NCBI GenBank assembly: GCA_026419775.2 | Contig: JAOPGA020001371.1 | Coordinates: 1 to 64,000 of the forward strand | Direction: 5' to 3' | DNA: 64,000 bases | Origin: Acrasis kona | Lineage: Eukaryota > Heterolobosea > Eutetramitea > Acrasida > Acrasidae | Shown here: positions 19,845 to 31,400 of the stretch, in pieces | How the letters are laid out: each line of letters starts with the position of its first letter | Numbering within the stretch: position 1 is the first letter of the stretch | Made by a program: the position numbers and the translations under genes | Notes under the pieces: model-generated | Databases searched by the model: none | Told to the model about the DNA's origin: nothing | What the model saw: the letters and a program-made list of their open reading frames with translations, nothing else

Positions 19845-22800
19845 TTAGCATTGTAAGAAGGCTCTTTTGACGCTTTCTGAAATCTCCCAAGCTTCGTTTG
19901 CAAACTTCTCCATCTGGCCATGTTCAGGTGCTCTCAGCTTAACTTCAAACTCTCTCACCTTGTTATCTTTTCGCTTCAACACCAATCCGATACCCATGGC
20001 ATAATAATATACTTCACCCACCACGAAAAACGTTCCCTCAAATTTATTATACTTGTACCATTTACTCTTGACGTGACGAACAATACCTAGGTACTTCATT
20101 TTATCACTTACTGTCAGGGTGCAATCGCCATTGATGGTGAGATTATCAAAATGTCCGGTCGATATGGGACGTTTGGTCTTGATGTAAATCCTCATATCAA
20201 GGTCATCCATTGCTTCTAATTTGGTACACGATAGCCATGTCAAAGGTCTGGTGCTAGCAGTCGATACGATACCATATTGATCAAACTTTACTCTCTTCTC
20301 CAGTTCTCCCTTCTCTAGTATTGTTCCATTGTAAATCTCTTCTGTTTTGTAAACATCTGATGGGTCACATCCCAATTTCTGGAGCACCTTATCAATATCA
20401 ATGTCATCATTAATACAAGTGTACATTGTATCTGTGATATTGGGATTCTTCTTTTGTTTCGGAGTACTTTGGTTTGTGTCGAGTTCCTTAACAATAACTT
20501 TGGGTGGCGGTTCNTTTTTTGGTTTTAACGGTGGTTCATAATACCAACAAGACATTGTATCGTCAACATCATAATAGTCATCTAGATGATAATCAGTTTT
20601 GACTGAATTATATCTTCTATTCTTGTCCAGAATAGTACAGAAATCTCTCTGTTCACTGAAACGTAAACAAAGTTCTTGGTTCATGTTCAGCAAATAATGT
20701 TTACCGATACGAATCGTACATTTTGTGACGCCAATTTGTATGGACTGTACCATTTTCTCTTTGAACATGTATTCGAGTTGAGCAAGACAAACTTTCTTAA
20801 AAGTGAGTTGATTTTGATTTGGTTCATCCCCCACGCAACACATTCTATATCGCCGACGATCTTCATGTTTATGATGATGGTGGGTTGGATGATCGTGTTC
20901 GATGAATGTAATGCCAAGACCACGTTCGAACAATATCAATCCTGATCCCTTCACAAATGACTCGTGTGATTTTGAAGGTGATAACCTGCTCACATATTCT
21001 CTACTTTTGATGTAGGCATCGATCTCATTACATTGGTCATGAGTGCCAGTGATGGTTACTACTAATCTGTTTCTGTTCATATAAGGAGTGCTCTTCAGCT
21101 TCACTTTGAACTTATCGCACCATTGATTGATGATAAAGTCATGATGATCAAAGATTAGTTGAGTGAATTTGACTCCCAGAGTAATCACTCTATCTATTTC
21201 TCTGTCAGATCCCTGTACCGTCATAATGCTATTCACATTTGCTGTGCATTTTAGCGTCAAATAGGCTCTGAGGAATTCTGCACGTATAGAGTCTTGTAAC
21301 TTGATTTCTTGAATATGAAGAACTGGATCATAATAAGTGATATGAGTGGTAGTGCATGTTCCCACTAATCGTAAGAACTGTAGTAAGTTTGTCGAATTAT
21401 AGTTTTCGTCATGTATAAGAAGATCAAGAGGCTTGAAATCTCCGGTGACATTGTAATGCACTCGATCTTTTCCCTTGAAACAAAAGTCAATGTACATGTA
21501 TATCAGCGCTCTCGATGGGAACACTTGACTGATAATACCTAACGCTCTCGCCCATGACATCAACACAAAAAGAGACATGTACATGGACTTGTCCTGAATC
21601 AATTTACTCTTAATATACTTGATTTTATATAAACCATCACTGTTGGTAACCATATCTACAGGATAGTGCAAAAAATCTGATTTGTAACTAAACCTAATGA
21701 TTGGAAACTTTCCATCATTCTTGAACTCTCTGGGAATAAATCTTTTTAGTCGATCGTTGATATCTCTTAGTTGAGCGTTCTCCAGTATGACATCAACATC
21801 AGAATGCACACAATCAAATAATAAAAGAGAAGAAGAGCCGTGCATGGATAACGAAGCATTTGGATAACATTTTCTTATTAGGCCTTGCAGATTTTCAACC
21901 GTTTCCACTCTTTTTTGATAGGAATCTCTGATAGATGACTCATTCTTGAGGAGAAAATCTCGAATAGAAGAGTCAATGGTTGTATTTGAATCACTGCTGG
22001 CTTTGATTTCGATTGTGTCACCAAAAACACCCCATTTAAATGTATGATCATTTCGAGATTCTGCAATACTACACCAAAGCTGTAACTTTTTCTTTATCCT
22101 ACTTGAATATTCAGCTCTAGAGAAGGCAATTAATTCGCCTCCAAATTCCTCAAAGAACGATACTCGCACGTCCCTCACAATACTGTTATACATGGTTTTC
22201 ATTAGATCTTCGACGTTTCTTTGCTCCTCATCATATCTTGGATTCCATTTTACAACAATACCAGATGCTATTTGTTCGTCGCTCTCAATCTTGCAATAAT
22301 CTTTTATCAAAGTCATTTGCGATTTGTAATGATCAAAAATAAGAGTCTCAATCTCTTCTTGTTGGTCCTTGCTAAGGTTATCTTGATTCTTTATAAATTT
22401 AATGTTTTTGATTACATCGAAGCTCTTGGCTCTCCTGTAGATTTGACCAAGTACATTCTTTGATTCGTATATTTCTTTGATTTCATTCTTTCTATTCATA
22501 AAATCAGGAAATCTTTCTGGTTTCAAATGATCGGGAAGATCTCCTGGCACTCCAGTTTTGGCATAATCGACTGCGAGTGAGAATTGTTTCGAAAGGTACA
22601 TGCAATCCAAGTCTTTGGCTTTTAGGGGTTTGATATCAGTCCAAACCTTCCATGCAGTGGCTATTTTGCCCATATCTTCGGATTTGTCTCTAAACTTTGC
22701 CAAGTACTCTGGTAATGTATCTAGAACAACACCAGAGACTGCAGTATAGTCATCCGGACTGTGGTTGATGATGGGAAAGGCATCAACGAGACGTTCATCC

Positions 22801-25800
22801 CATATCACCGAAAAACGATCTCCGTCAAGATCACCTCCAGCAAGATCAGTTGGAGCAGGTCTGATTCCTTGTTGGCTGAATGCGACACAGTTCCTGAGGT
22901 GGTGTAGTTCGTTACAGTCCACAGCAGTGTACCTACGCACATCGCCAGGATGCATACATGGATTCCTATACACAATCACTTGTCCCTGTATAACTTGTTT
23001 ATTACCCATGTGATCATCAATTTGGAGGAAAATACAATTCTCAGGTAATACTCTATACTCATCGATTACTCCCAATACATTTTGTGATTTGGGAACAATG
23101 ATTCTCGTCTTGTCCACAAGATCATTGATCTGTTTATTGTAAATTAAAACCAAAACATTGGCCCAGAATTCATCTTGTAAAAAATCGACATTGGCGTCTC
23201 TTGCGCGATCCAGATGAGGGATTGTGGTATAACAGCGAATCACATTGTACGCCTTTTCATTATCTACAAACATGTCCTCAAGATTATCCAACTGATCTTG
23301 TAACATTTGTAGGAAGACACCATCAGGGACACCAAGTGATGACATTAGAATGATGGATTGTTGATTCAGATAACAGATATTGTAATCGGACCAACTCACA
23401 ACATTAAAGGAATGATGAGGACCTGGTTCGAATTTGGACATGGAATCACGGACTTCTATTTTCATTTCTGATGCTATTTCAGGAGAGATTGCAACGACGC
23501 CTTTAAAGCCACGCGATCTGATTTGAACAGCTGAGGGTATAGATTTAAGATTTAATTGATATGTGACGGCTTTCGCCACCAATTCGGACATTTTCCCGAT
23601 GCCATCCGTAAATGAGCCGTTGTCTTCAATCATATCGTATTCGACTACGTCAGGCTCTGTCTCAACTTCAAAACAAGAAGTAAACATGAGACCCATTCTA
23701 CTGACATATTTGTGAATGTATCGATGATCAAACACGCCCATCCATCTATGAACATCTGCTATTGTATTTTGATCAGATTCCTTCATAAACCAGAAGGAGT
23801 GCTTCTTCAACTGACTGTTTGAGCAACCGAGATACTTAAAGAGATCATAATCTTTTGACATGATTCCATGTTTAATAACTTGTGCGATATAACTGGTAAA
23901 TTTACCAAAAGAAACGTTGGTGACCGCATCTTCGTCTCTAAATTGTACGCGAAGCAACGAACCCGGGTGGATATTTTCCAGATAACGAGTAACTCGATTA
24001 TGCATGATCAGTTCCTCATCAAACCAAATCTTGGTGGTTGGGGTGATCACGCATCGTTTAACGTAGAACATATGAGGAGGGATATTAGTCCTCGATGGTG
24101 GCATTTCTTCTTGTACCTTTGCTTCAAAAGGTACAAATTTTATTTTTGCATAGTAGATCGGAATTTTCAACATTTCATGATTTAAAATGTCGTCGAGATG
24201 ATGATTAGAGGAAAATACAATAGAGTTGAATTCCTCGCCATAAAGACTTTCACAAACCCTAACATTCTCGCCTTTTATTATTTTATATACTTCTGGTTTG
24301 AAGTCAAAGCGAAAGAGCAGTTGCCAGTTGCCTCGTCCGTCGTCAAGTTGTAATAAAATCGGTTTTGTGATGCTTTTCCATGTAATAGTTATGGTGTACG
24401 CTGGGCCGACAACATTAATGCCATCAGAATCAATATGGAGCGAGTTCTCTGTCCATAAGGCAGTGAACTTCATGACACTGATGATATGCTTAGAGGAATT
24501 GAAGAATTCACTTTGGCACGGAATAAAATTGATCACACCAAAATCGTATTTTTTTACAGAATAAGAAATGACTGAGGGAAGAGCATCACGTTTGATCCAT
24601 AAATCATCTCTCACAAGGTCCTTATAAGCATAGTTCAATAAAGACTGTTCTTCACTATATTCTGTGCTACTCAGTTCGTAAGCTTTTATTACGTTTTCAC
24701 TAAGGGATACCACAAATGTCAATTCACTAATGCTAAATTCATATTCACAAAGAACGACAATCTTCACATGAGGAGCACAACTATCATATTTTTTATTGCA
24801 CCATTCTTTATAGGCGTTTGATGCATTTTGAGATTGCTTTATTTCGTTGCACACACTCTTCACTGCCTCGATCATGTTCTTTTCCTTCATCTGCAATTTC
24901 TGCTGCATGTCCCTCTCGGAAGTATCACACATTACAATGAATTTAGAACGATGTTCTCTTGCCCTACCCCTCATTTGCATCATGCTCTTTGCGGAAGTCA
25001 TGGCCTCAAAAGAAATCACAAGGTTACAGCTAGAGACATCAAGACCCTCTTCAACAACACTCGTAGCAACAAGTAATTGGCAATGTCCCTGTTTGAATTT
25101 TTGAAGAACCTCTGACTGATCGGATTCATAGTCCATGCCATCCAAGCCACCATGACCAAATATAACTTGTGGCGACATCTCACTGTATTTAACCTTCAAC
25201 TTTTCGATGAGTTGACGACCGCTATCTCTCGTACGTACAAATATAATAATCCTGCCTTCTTCGAATTGATCTAATTCATAATATAGTTGAGCGAGTCGCT
25301 CTGAATAAACATCGGGTACACTCATAACATTTTGATTCAGCTTTTCTAATTCTTGTTCAACCTCGTTTGAGAGATTAGTTTTACGATTGTTTATTATTTT
25401 TTGAATGTCCTCCTTTGCGACCTTGGTACCAAATAATTGAATAGTTTCAATTCTTTTATAGAGTGTTAATGATAAATCAATAGCCAAATACACAGGGTCA
25501 TTAACTTTCCAAAGTTGTTGAATGTTCTTGAGGTCCCTTACAAAATTTTGGTCGTAACAGCTTCTAACAACAAGATCGAACTCTTTAAGAACTTTCTCTT
25601 GTAGTACATTCTCTACAAACCGAACAATTATATTTATTAATTCTTGTTCCGATGGATTACGTTGTGTTGTACACCATTGTGGATCTTGAGTCTTTATCAT
25701 TGATTCAAACTCTATAAGAGCTTCTCTTGGATATACAGGTACCACTGAGAAGGTGGAGCATAACTGATTTAGCTTTTTCACAGTACCACCAAGGTAAGCA

Positions 25801-26738
25801 TCTTCTACGGGCGATGCCGTTAAACAAAGGACTCTGGGCTTTTGTTTAGCTTTATTAAACACTTCCATTATTTTTACAAATGGATGATTACCAGTTCCGT
25901 TGTGAGCCTCGTCAAAAACCATTGCACAAAAGTCATCTATTCTGAGTCTTGTGTCATTTAAGCAATTCAACAAGCACTGAGCGGTTATACAAAGAACTCT
26001 TTGATTTTCTTCTTTCATCTTTTCTAACTTGCTTGTAATATGGGATACCTCACCGCAAAGTTTAAGAACTTTGTGGGATGTCTCCTTATTAATGTATTCT
26101 GACTGCTGATAAACTAAAGGAATACGATGCGTGATGAAGACTGCAATTTTGTTTGGATTCAAGTTTAACATTCTGTCAATGAACAGAATTGAAATCAGTG
26201 TTTTACCACATCCCGTTGGCACACACACCAAAGATGACTGCAGCAGGCATTGAATGTAAAGTTCAACTTGGTATTTCCTTGGTGTGGTTTTCTTAAGGTG
26301 TAGTGGTATAAGATGTTCTCTGGTGGAGGCAAAGATTGTTTGATATATCGGTTTTTGATTTGTTGTCAAAAGTACCCTGTCTTTTGCAAATCTTACTTTG
26401 ATTACTCCGGCATATTGCTTATAAATTTCTTTCCACTTCTTTTGTTTTGGGTTGGGACTTTCGTCGCTTAAATAAACTTCATCTCTAGATAGTGTATAGA
26501 CTGTTTGATCATAAAAGCCTATAACCATGACATTTCCTATCTTTGCATTGCACAGTGAATGTTTGAGAACTTCAGGGGAAATTTTTCGCTTCTTCGTATT
26601 TGGATTGACCTCTTTCCTCACTAGTTCAGGTATCTGCAGAATCTCAAGATGATATGAATCACCTTCGCCCACGCAAAAGCGAAGGTTTGAGGGATTCGTG
26701 ATAGCAACTTTGCAGTTCAAGCAATTCACTGTCACCAT
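19845..26738 (-). CDS. Helicase-RdRP-nucleotidyltransferase fusion (RNA silencing)
   Basis: 2297 codons, intronless. Domain 1, about 150-600: superfamily 2 helicase of the Dicer/RIG-I type, with PTGCGKT (about 173), DEAH (about 273), LTASP, VATSVVEEGLDV (about 555) and QMRGRAR (about 582). Domain 2, about 880-1500: cellular RNA-dependent RNA polymerase, with RPAPTDLAGGDLDGD; the catalytic DLDGD is at about 1302-1306. Domain 3, about 1610-1800: Pol-beta-superfamily nucleotidyltransferase of the Cid1/TUTase type, with HGS (about 1633), SDVDV (Asp 1647 and 1649) and a third Asp in YPVDM (about 1695), then a MSLFVLMSWARALGI helix. The last 480 residues include a KH-like segment (VTITGTHDQCNEIDAYI), a His-rich loop, and an unassigned C-terminal domain. 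RdRPs make dsRNA for Dicer; the transferase may tail or prime RNA. One N at 20514 gives an undefined residue. Confidence 0.93.
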   Translation of the reverse strand: MVTVNCLNCKVAITNPSNLRFCVGEGDSYHLEILQIPELVRKEVNPNTKKRKISPEVLKHSLCNAKIGNVMVIGFYDQTVYTLSRDEVYLSDESPNPKQKKWKEIYKQYAGVIKVRFAKDRVLLTTNQKPIYQTIFASTREHLIPLHLKKTTPRKYQVELYIQCLLQSSLVCVPTGCGKTLISILFIDRMLNLNPNKIAVFITHRIPLVYQQSEYINKETSHKVLKLCGEVSHITSKLEKMKEENQRVLCITAQCLLNCLNDTRLRIDDFCAMVFDEAHNGTGNHPFVKIMEVFNKAKQKPRVLCLTASPVEDAYLGGTVKKLNQLCSTFSVVPVYPREALIEFESMIKTQDPQWCTTQRNPSEQELINIIVRFVENVLQEKVLKEFDLVVRSCYDQNFVRDLKNIQQLWKVNDPVYLAIDLSLTLYKRIETIQLFGTKVAKEDIQKIINNRKTNLSNEVEQELEKLNQNVMSVPDVYSERLAQLYYELDQFEEGRIIIFVRTRDSGRQLIEKLKVKYSEMSPQVIFGHGGLDGMDYESDQSEVLQKFKQGHCQLLVATSVVEEGLDVSSCNLVISFEAMTSAKSMMQMRGRAREHRSKFIVMCDTSERDMQQKLQMKEKNMIEAVKSVCNEIKQSQNASNAYKEWCNKKYDSCAPHVKIVVLCEYEFSISELTFVVSLSENVIKAYELSSTEYSEEQSLLNYAYKDLVRDDLWIKRDALPSVISYSVKKYDFGVINFIPCQSEFFNSSKHIISVMKFTALWTENSLHIDSDGINVVGPAYTITITWKSITKPILLQLDDGRGNWQLLFRFDFKPEVYKIIKGENVRVCESLYGEEFNSIVFSSNHHLDDILNHEMLKIPIYYAKIKFVPFEAKVQEEMPPSRTNIPPHMFYVKRCVITPTTKIWFDEELIMHNRVTRYLENIHPGSLLRVQFRDEDAVTNVSFGKFTSYIAQVIKHGIMSKDYDLFKYLGCSNSQLKKHSFWFMKESDQNTIADVHRWMGVFDHRYIHKYVSRMGLMFTSCFEVETEPDVVEYDMIEDNGSFTDGIGKMSELVAKAVTYQLNLKSIPSAVQIRSRGFKGVVAISPEIASEMKIEVRDSMSKFEPGPHHSFNVVSWSDYNICYLNQQSIILMSSLGVPDGVFLQMLQDQLDNLEDMFVDNEKAYNVIRCYTTIPHLDRARDANVDFLQDEFWANVLVLIYNKQINDLVDKTRIIVPKSQNVLGVIDEYRVLPENCIFLQIDDHMGNKQVIQGQVIVYRNPCMHPGDVRRYTAVDCNELHHLRNCVAFSQQGIRPAPTDLAGGDLDGDRFSVIWDERLVDAFPIINHSPDDYTAVSGVVLDTLPEYLAKFRDKSEDMGKIATAWKVWTDIKPLKAKDLDCMYLSKQFSLAVDYAKTGVPGDLPDHLKPERFPDFMNRKNEIKEIYESKNVLGQIYRRAKSFDVIKNIKFIKNQDNLSKDQQEEIETLIFDHYKSQMTLIKDYCKIESDEQIASGIVVKWNPRYDEEQRNVEDLMKTMYNSIVRDVRVSFFEEFGGELIAFSRAEYSSRIKKKLQLWCSIAESRNDHTFKWGVFGDTIEIKASSDSNTTIDSSIRDFLLKNESSIRDSYQKRVETVENLQGLIRKCYPNASLSMHGSSSLLLFDCVHSDVDVILENAQLRDINDRLKRFIPREFKNDGKFPIIRFSYKSDFLHYPVDMVTNSDGLYKIKYIKSKLIQDKSMYMSLFVLMSWARALGIISQVFPSRALIYMYIDFCFKGKDRVHYNVTGDFKPLDLLIHDENYNSTNLLQFLRLVGTCTTTHITYYDPVLHIQEIKLQDSIRAEFLRAYLTLKCTANVNSIMTVQGSDREIDRVITLGVKFTQLIFDHHDFIINQWCDKFKVKLKSTPYMNRNRLVVTITGTHDQCNEIDAYIKSREYVSRLSPSKSHESFVKGSGLILFERGLGITFIEHDHPTHHHHKHEDRRRYRMCCVGDEPNQNQLTFKKVCLAQLEYMFKEKMVQSIQIGVTKCTIRIGKHYLLNMNQELCLRFSEQRDFCTILDKNRRYNSVKTDYHLDDYYDVDDTMSCWYYEPPLKPKXEPPPKVIVKELDTNQSTPKQKKNPNITDTMYTCINDDIDIDKVLQKLGCDPSDVYKTEEIYNGTILEKGELEKRVKFDQYGIVSTASTRPLTWLSCTKLEAMDDLDMRIYIKTKRPISTGHFDNLTINGDCTLTVSDKMKYLGIVRHVKSKWYKYNKFEGTFFVVGEVYYYAMGIGLVLKRKDNKVREFEVKLRAPEHGQMEKFANEAWEISESVKRAFLQC

Positions 26739-26940
26739 TTTATTGCAACAATTTCCACCACCACCACAATTCTATTTATTCATCTCACAATATTCGAAGG
26801 AACGGCGTTTCAATTGTGCTCTCACCATAAATGGATTTTATTCTTCTCAACTTGGGTTCAAGAAAACAATTGAATAACCATGATGTCTAAAAAACTATTT
26901 GATGTTACAAGAGTTTAATAAAAACATATTAATCTTTATT

Positions 26941-28390
26941 TCATTTTCCACTTTTCGATTTGCTTTTTGATGCCTTAGGTGGCATGTTGCCCATCAAAGA
27001 GGAAGGCGACATTAGTGTTCTTTCAAGTTCATTAGGATTGAGTGCGGGGGCTGTGCTTAGCGTTGGTAGATTATTTGGAACATAAGTGTTTGTTATGATC
27101 GCTCTTCTTTTAGCCATCGATATCAGTTTCTCTCCCTCTTCACTCTTAGCCATCTCCTCCCTCGGAGTAGTCGACCCCTTCGGTGTTGATCCTCTTGGTG
27201 TCGTTTGGCCTCTTGGTGTGTTAGAAAGAACACCCCTTTTTTGTAGAATTTGGCATACCGTCGCAATGTCCTCTTCATTCAGGGCTACAAAGTAATTAAC
27301 ATTCGAAAGAAGTCATTCACTCACTGCTAATTAGTTTCGTAAGAGCGTCAGTTCTTTGTGCCTGTGTTTCAATGTCTTTCTATAAAATTAAATCAAAAAG
27401 AATGAGAAAATTTCATACGTATAATTCAACCCAATGGTTTGATTGGATGAGCTTGTCGTAATATGAACTTCTTATAAATCTTGGATAAATGTCTGTTTTA
27501 ATTATCCACAATACTTCTCTTGTGGCGCTCCGGAACAATCCTACATTTTCCCACCAATTATCTGTACTTTGTTTACTAATCACACTTTTCCTTGTCCGGG
27601 CACTCAGGTTCAAAACATAATCCGCGTCTAGTTTAATGTATTTGTGTATTATATGTAAGGCTGACTTCTTAGCCTCCTCCAAGTCGGTCAAAACTAAGCT
27701 TTTAAAACATTCTACATCCTGAAAGAACATTAAATTTTCTTCGCTATACTCGTTCTTCATAAAGCTTAGTAACACCTTCGCAGAGTTTACATCATTGATG
27801 ATTTCGAATGTGGAAAGACTGCTTTTGTCCACAGAAGAATCTGCATTATATACAAGTCTCAATTTCAAGTGAACCTCACCAGTGACCTTTTAATTGTTAA
27901 TGTTGTGGGTTGCTGTGTCAAATGTCACCTTTTCTTTCCGCAGCCTCTGTCTAAGAGTATACCACTTATCGTCAATACCATCGCTCAAAGAGCTCAAGCT
28001 CACAGATACTTTACCCATAAAATCATCGTTAAAACTAAAAGTATCCTCATCAAACATGTCCACTTCTAGTGTTTGGTCTCCTTCATGAATATCTCTTCGA
28101 ATGCGTCATTAAAGTATAAATAAATCAAGTTACACTGTAAACTGCTCATTCCATACCGGATTCAAATTTTTTTGTATCGTACTGGTTCTGATGGAGTGTC
28201 TGCCAACTTTAAAAATAATGTAGGGATCGCTCAACCCGTTCATGTCCTTGTCTATCAAATGTCTGGCTTCCACTGCGTGAATCCACAATTTTCCAACGAC
28301 TGCCCTTTGATAGTGGGTGGGTGTTTCATTGATTACAGATGGACTAGAGGTGCTATTGATGTTAAGGTCATCGTTTGTGGATTTAAACAT
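26941..28390 (-). CDS. C2-RGS domain protein (four introns)
   Basis: Spliced from five exons with GT-AG introns 28095-28133, 27887-27928, 27380-27418 and 27285-27324 (39-42 nt); all junctions keep frame. Start ATG 28390 (MFKSTNDDLN). The C2 domain (KLWIHAVEARHLIDKDMNGLSDPY, then VDMFDEDT after the first intron) should bind membrane phospholipid with Ca2+; Asp residues in DKD and DED fit Ca2+ loops. It is followed directly by an RGS domain (FMKNEYSEENLMFFQDVE, then YVLNLSART). RGS domains accelerate GTP hydrolysis by G-alpha subunits. A Thr-Pro/Ser-rich tail ends SKSKSKSGK. Likely a membrane-recruited G-protein regulator. The first exon starts about 45 bp from the dynein stop. Confidence 0.85.
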
Positions 28391-28434
28391 GATTACGTAT
28401 GACAGGCAACATGACAAATTACAATAATAATAAT

Positions 28435-31400
28435 TTAATGTTTCGAACACAAAGCAGCAACACCCATCAACGTATACTTACTGGGTGGATCCGGCTCACA
28501 CTTTAACGTGATATCAAATATATAATTCAAAGCAGTTCTTCGCGGTAAACGATACACTGGACAAACATAGGGTCCTCCGCTATCCTTCCCTCCCATCTCT
28601 CCTCCTTGAATCTGATTTACCGAAATGTAAATCACCGGTAAAGGATTAAACAACACTTTTGGTTGAGAATCAATCAGACGACCGCTCTTCTTATCCCAGG
28701 CAGCTCCATCCAAAAACAAACCATAAATATAAACACCCTCCATGTCATCGTTGTTGATGGAGTTTTGAATTTGTTCCTTTTCTCTCTTTGTGACCTCCGT
28801 TTTCAAAGATACCGACTCTAGCGACCAACCGCTGTGATGACGAGTGGCCTGTTGCTTCACCGCAGTCAAGAATCCTGGCGTGTTAAAGAATCCACTAATC
28901 CAGAAGCATTTTGGAGGTCCATTCTCCAACCAATCAGAATATTGTTCGTTTCTTTGCACCACGTCTGCAAACCAATAACCGAGCGTCGGAGAGTCCCAAG
29001 AAACCTTCTTCCATTTGATAGGCACTTGTGCATCGTAAATGCTATTCAGAGCCGACTGCAAATCAGGGCTCATCACGATGGTACCTGCAATTGCCAATTT
29101 CAAATCATTTAGCGTCCTCCTCACCAAGCTCAATACCACTTGCATCCTATCTACTTCTTGTCTCAAAAAGATACTTAGTGGAGAAGGAGTATCTCTGTGC
29201 TGATCCAACTTTTTGATTTGTTTCTTGACACTTAACATGTTGTAGTCATTGGGCAAATCTTCCAAACTCTTCTTGACCTGCTTCAGCACCAATTCTTCTC
29301 TAGTCTCTCCACTACTTCCGCTACTTTCCTTCGGTTGAATGTTCATAATGGTTTCTAGAACCGTTCCCGCATTGGCACTATTGAATGCAATTTCAGCGTT
29401 CGAATGCAAACCAAATACCTCTGGTGGATCGAACATTGGTAACTTATGTGCCACATATTCTCTATAGTCCTTTACTTTGGGTAGATCAGGACAATAATAA
29501 TTATTATGGAATTGATACTCCTTATTGAATAACTTGTAGTCGTAGAATTTGGCGCCATATTTATCCAGTAATTCCCTATCGTAATCATCCGTCACTCTTC
29601 CACCGTACTGAACGTCGCAAATCATGTAACGAACGGTGCTCCACGACAGTCGCTTGTTATCCGTTTCATACATGTACTTTCCCAAAAAGTGAAGTGCACA
29701 TTCCAAATCAGTTTGGTTAAATTCATAAGGAACGCACCAGCCCAACGGTCCGAATTTCTTTCTTTCGATCAAAGTGGCGTGTAGGAAACAAGTAGCATAT
29801 ACCAATTTCCTCCACTCTGGCGTTTCGATTTGATCGAATTTTTCTTGACTGATCCACGAATATGATTTGAGTAAGCTGGCCTTGATGCCAGTGGGCGGAT
29901 CGTCAGTTACTTTGATGCTCATCTGTAACAGATTGATGGGGAAGTTTTGTGTTGGTTCGGAAGTGATCCACACCCTGAAATTCTTATCGTGATCCTCTTT
30001 GGGCAAATCAGATAGTACTTGTTCGAGCGTGGGTAGATATTTCAATCCCAAGTGACAGTTTTGTAATAAAACCCATCCACCAGTAGCTATTCCAGCACGA
30101 ACCAACTCGTGTGCCTTCTTTTCTTGACCTTGACCCATACTCACGCGATCCAACGCAATTTTATGATTCTGGGCCAATTTTTCGATACTGGTCGTCAAAT
30201 CACTTCCCATGCTCAACAAACAAATCACTGGAGTGGTTGGATTGGTTTCTGCCCATGTTTCTTCTACATTGAGAGGAATCGAATTAACGAATTGATCGCC
30301 GAGCGTATCGATTATATACTGTGCACAACTAGCCATGGTTCGATCCAACCTCCAACAACGAACCAATAACAAGTGATGCAGGCTCGATAGTTTGTATTGA
30401 TCGGGTAGTTCTGCAGTTTCTGGATTCTTGGAATCATAAAAGTCTTTCCAAGCCATTTCATTAGCCTCTACTTGATGCAAAATCGTTTTGAATTTCGGTA
30501 GTTCGCTAATGGCACATAAATTGACCCACGCAGTATCTGGAATCCAAGCGAATGGTTTACGACGAGGAACGTCGTTAATATGAAGCGCAGCACCAGCTTT
30601 GATGAGCGTCTGGAATTCCTTGTGACTGATCGCGCCGCTCTTCAGATCGATCTTCAAACTCAACAAGAGAGCATAAGTGGTCTTGTGTTGTTCGTAGAGA
30701 CCTCGTTGTACGTACTTGAATATACCGAACGTTGCGAAGGAAATGATGTTTTCTATTCTCTTGGATGGCGTTCGATCTTGTTCTGATTTGTCGATGGCGT
30801 CGATGAAGAGTTTAATGAATTGATTCAAACTAACTTGATACATGCAATTAATGAGCGATAATTCGGTCATGACAAAGTACATGACGCTACCACGCGCTGC
30901 AACGGGTCTAAATTCTTCTCTCGCTGCCGTAATGTTGCGTTCGGTATCTACGCTTCCTGCTAATTTCTCGGTCATTGTTCTCGAACGTTCTTTGGCTTTG
31001 GCCAATAGTTCAATCACCGAATCATCGTCCAATAAATTCTTTTTTGATTGGGATAGACAATTCAATAATTCTTCTTCGCACTGTGCCATGACTTCTTTAC
31101 AGGTTTGTATTTCGTTCATCAAATCCTTTCTCTTCTTTTCCAACTCGTACATTTCCTTCACGATCACGATGCCTAGCAATTGATCCTCCAAACCAGTGCT
31201 GGTGACCGTAAAGTCGATAATGTTCGTCTTTGCGAATAATTCTGGACTGTAGCGTGGATTGGCTAATTTAGTGGTCATGTATAATCTGAATCCAGGTTTG
31301 AAATTCACTTCCTTGTCTCCTATTTTGACCTTGATGCGTTGTTTGTTGGATTTGATGGGCATGAGGTCCATGATGGGATCCAATATGGGATCAATGTCCT

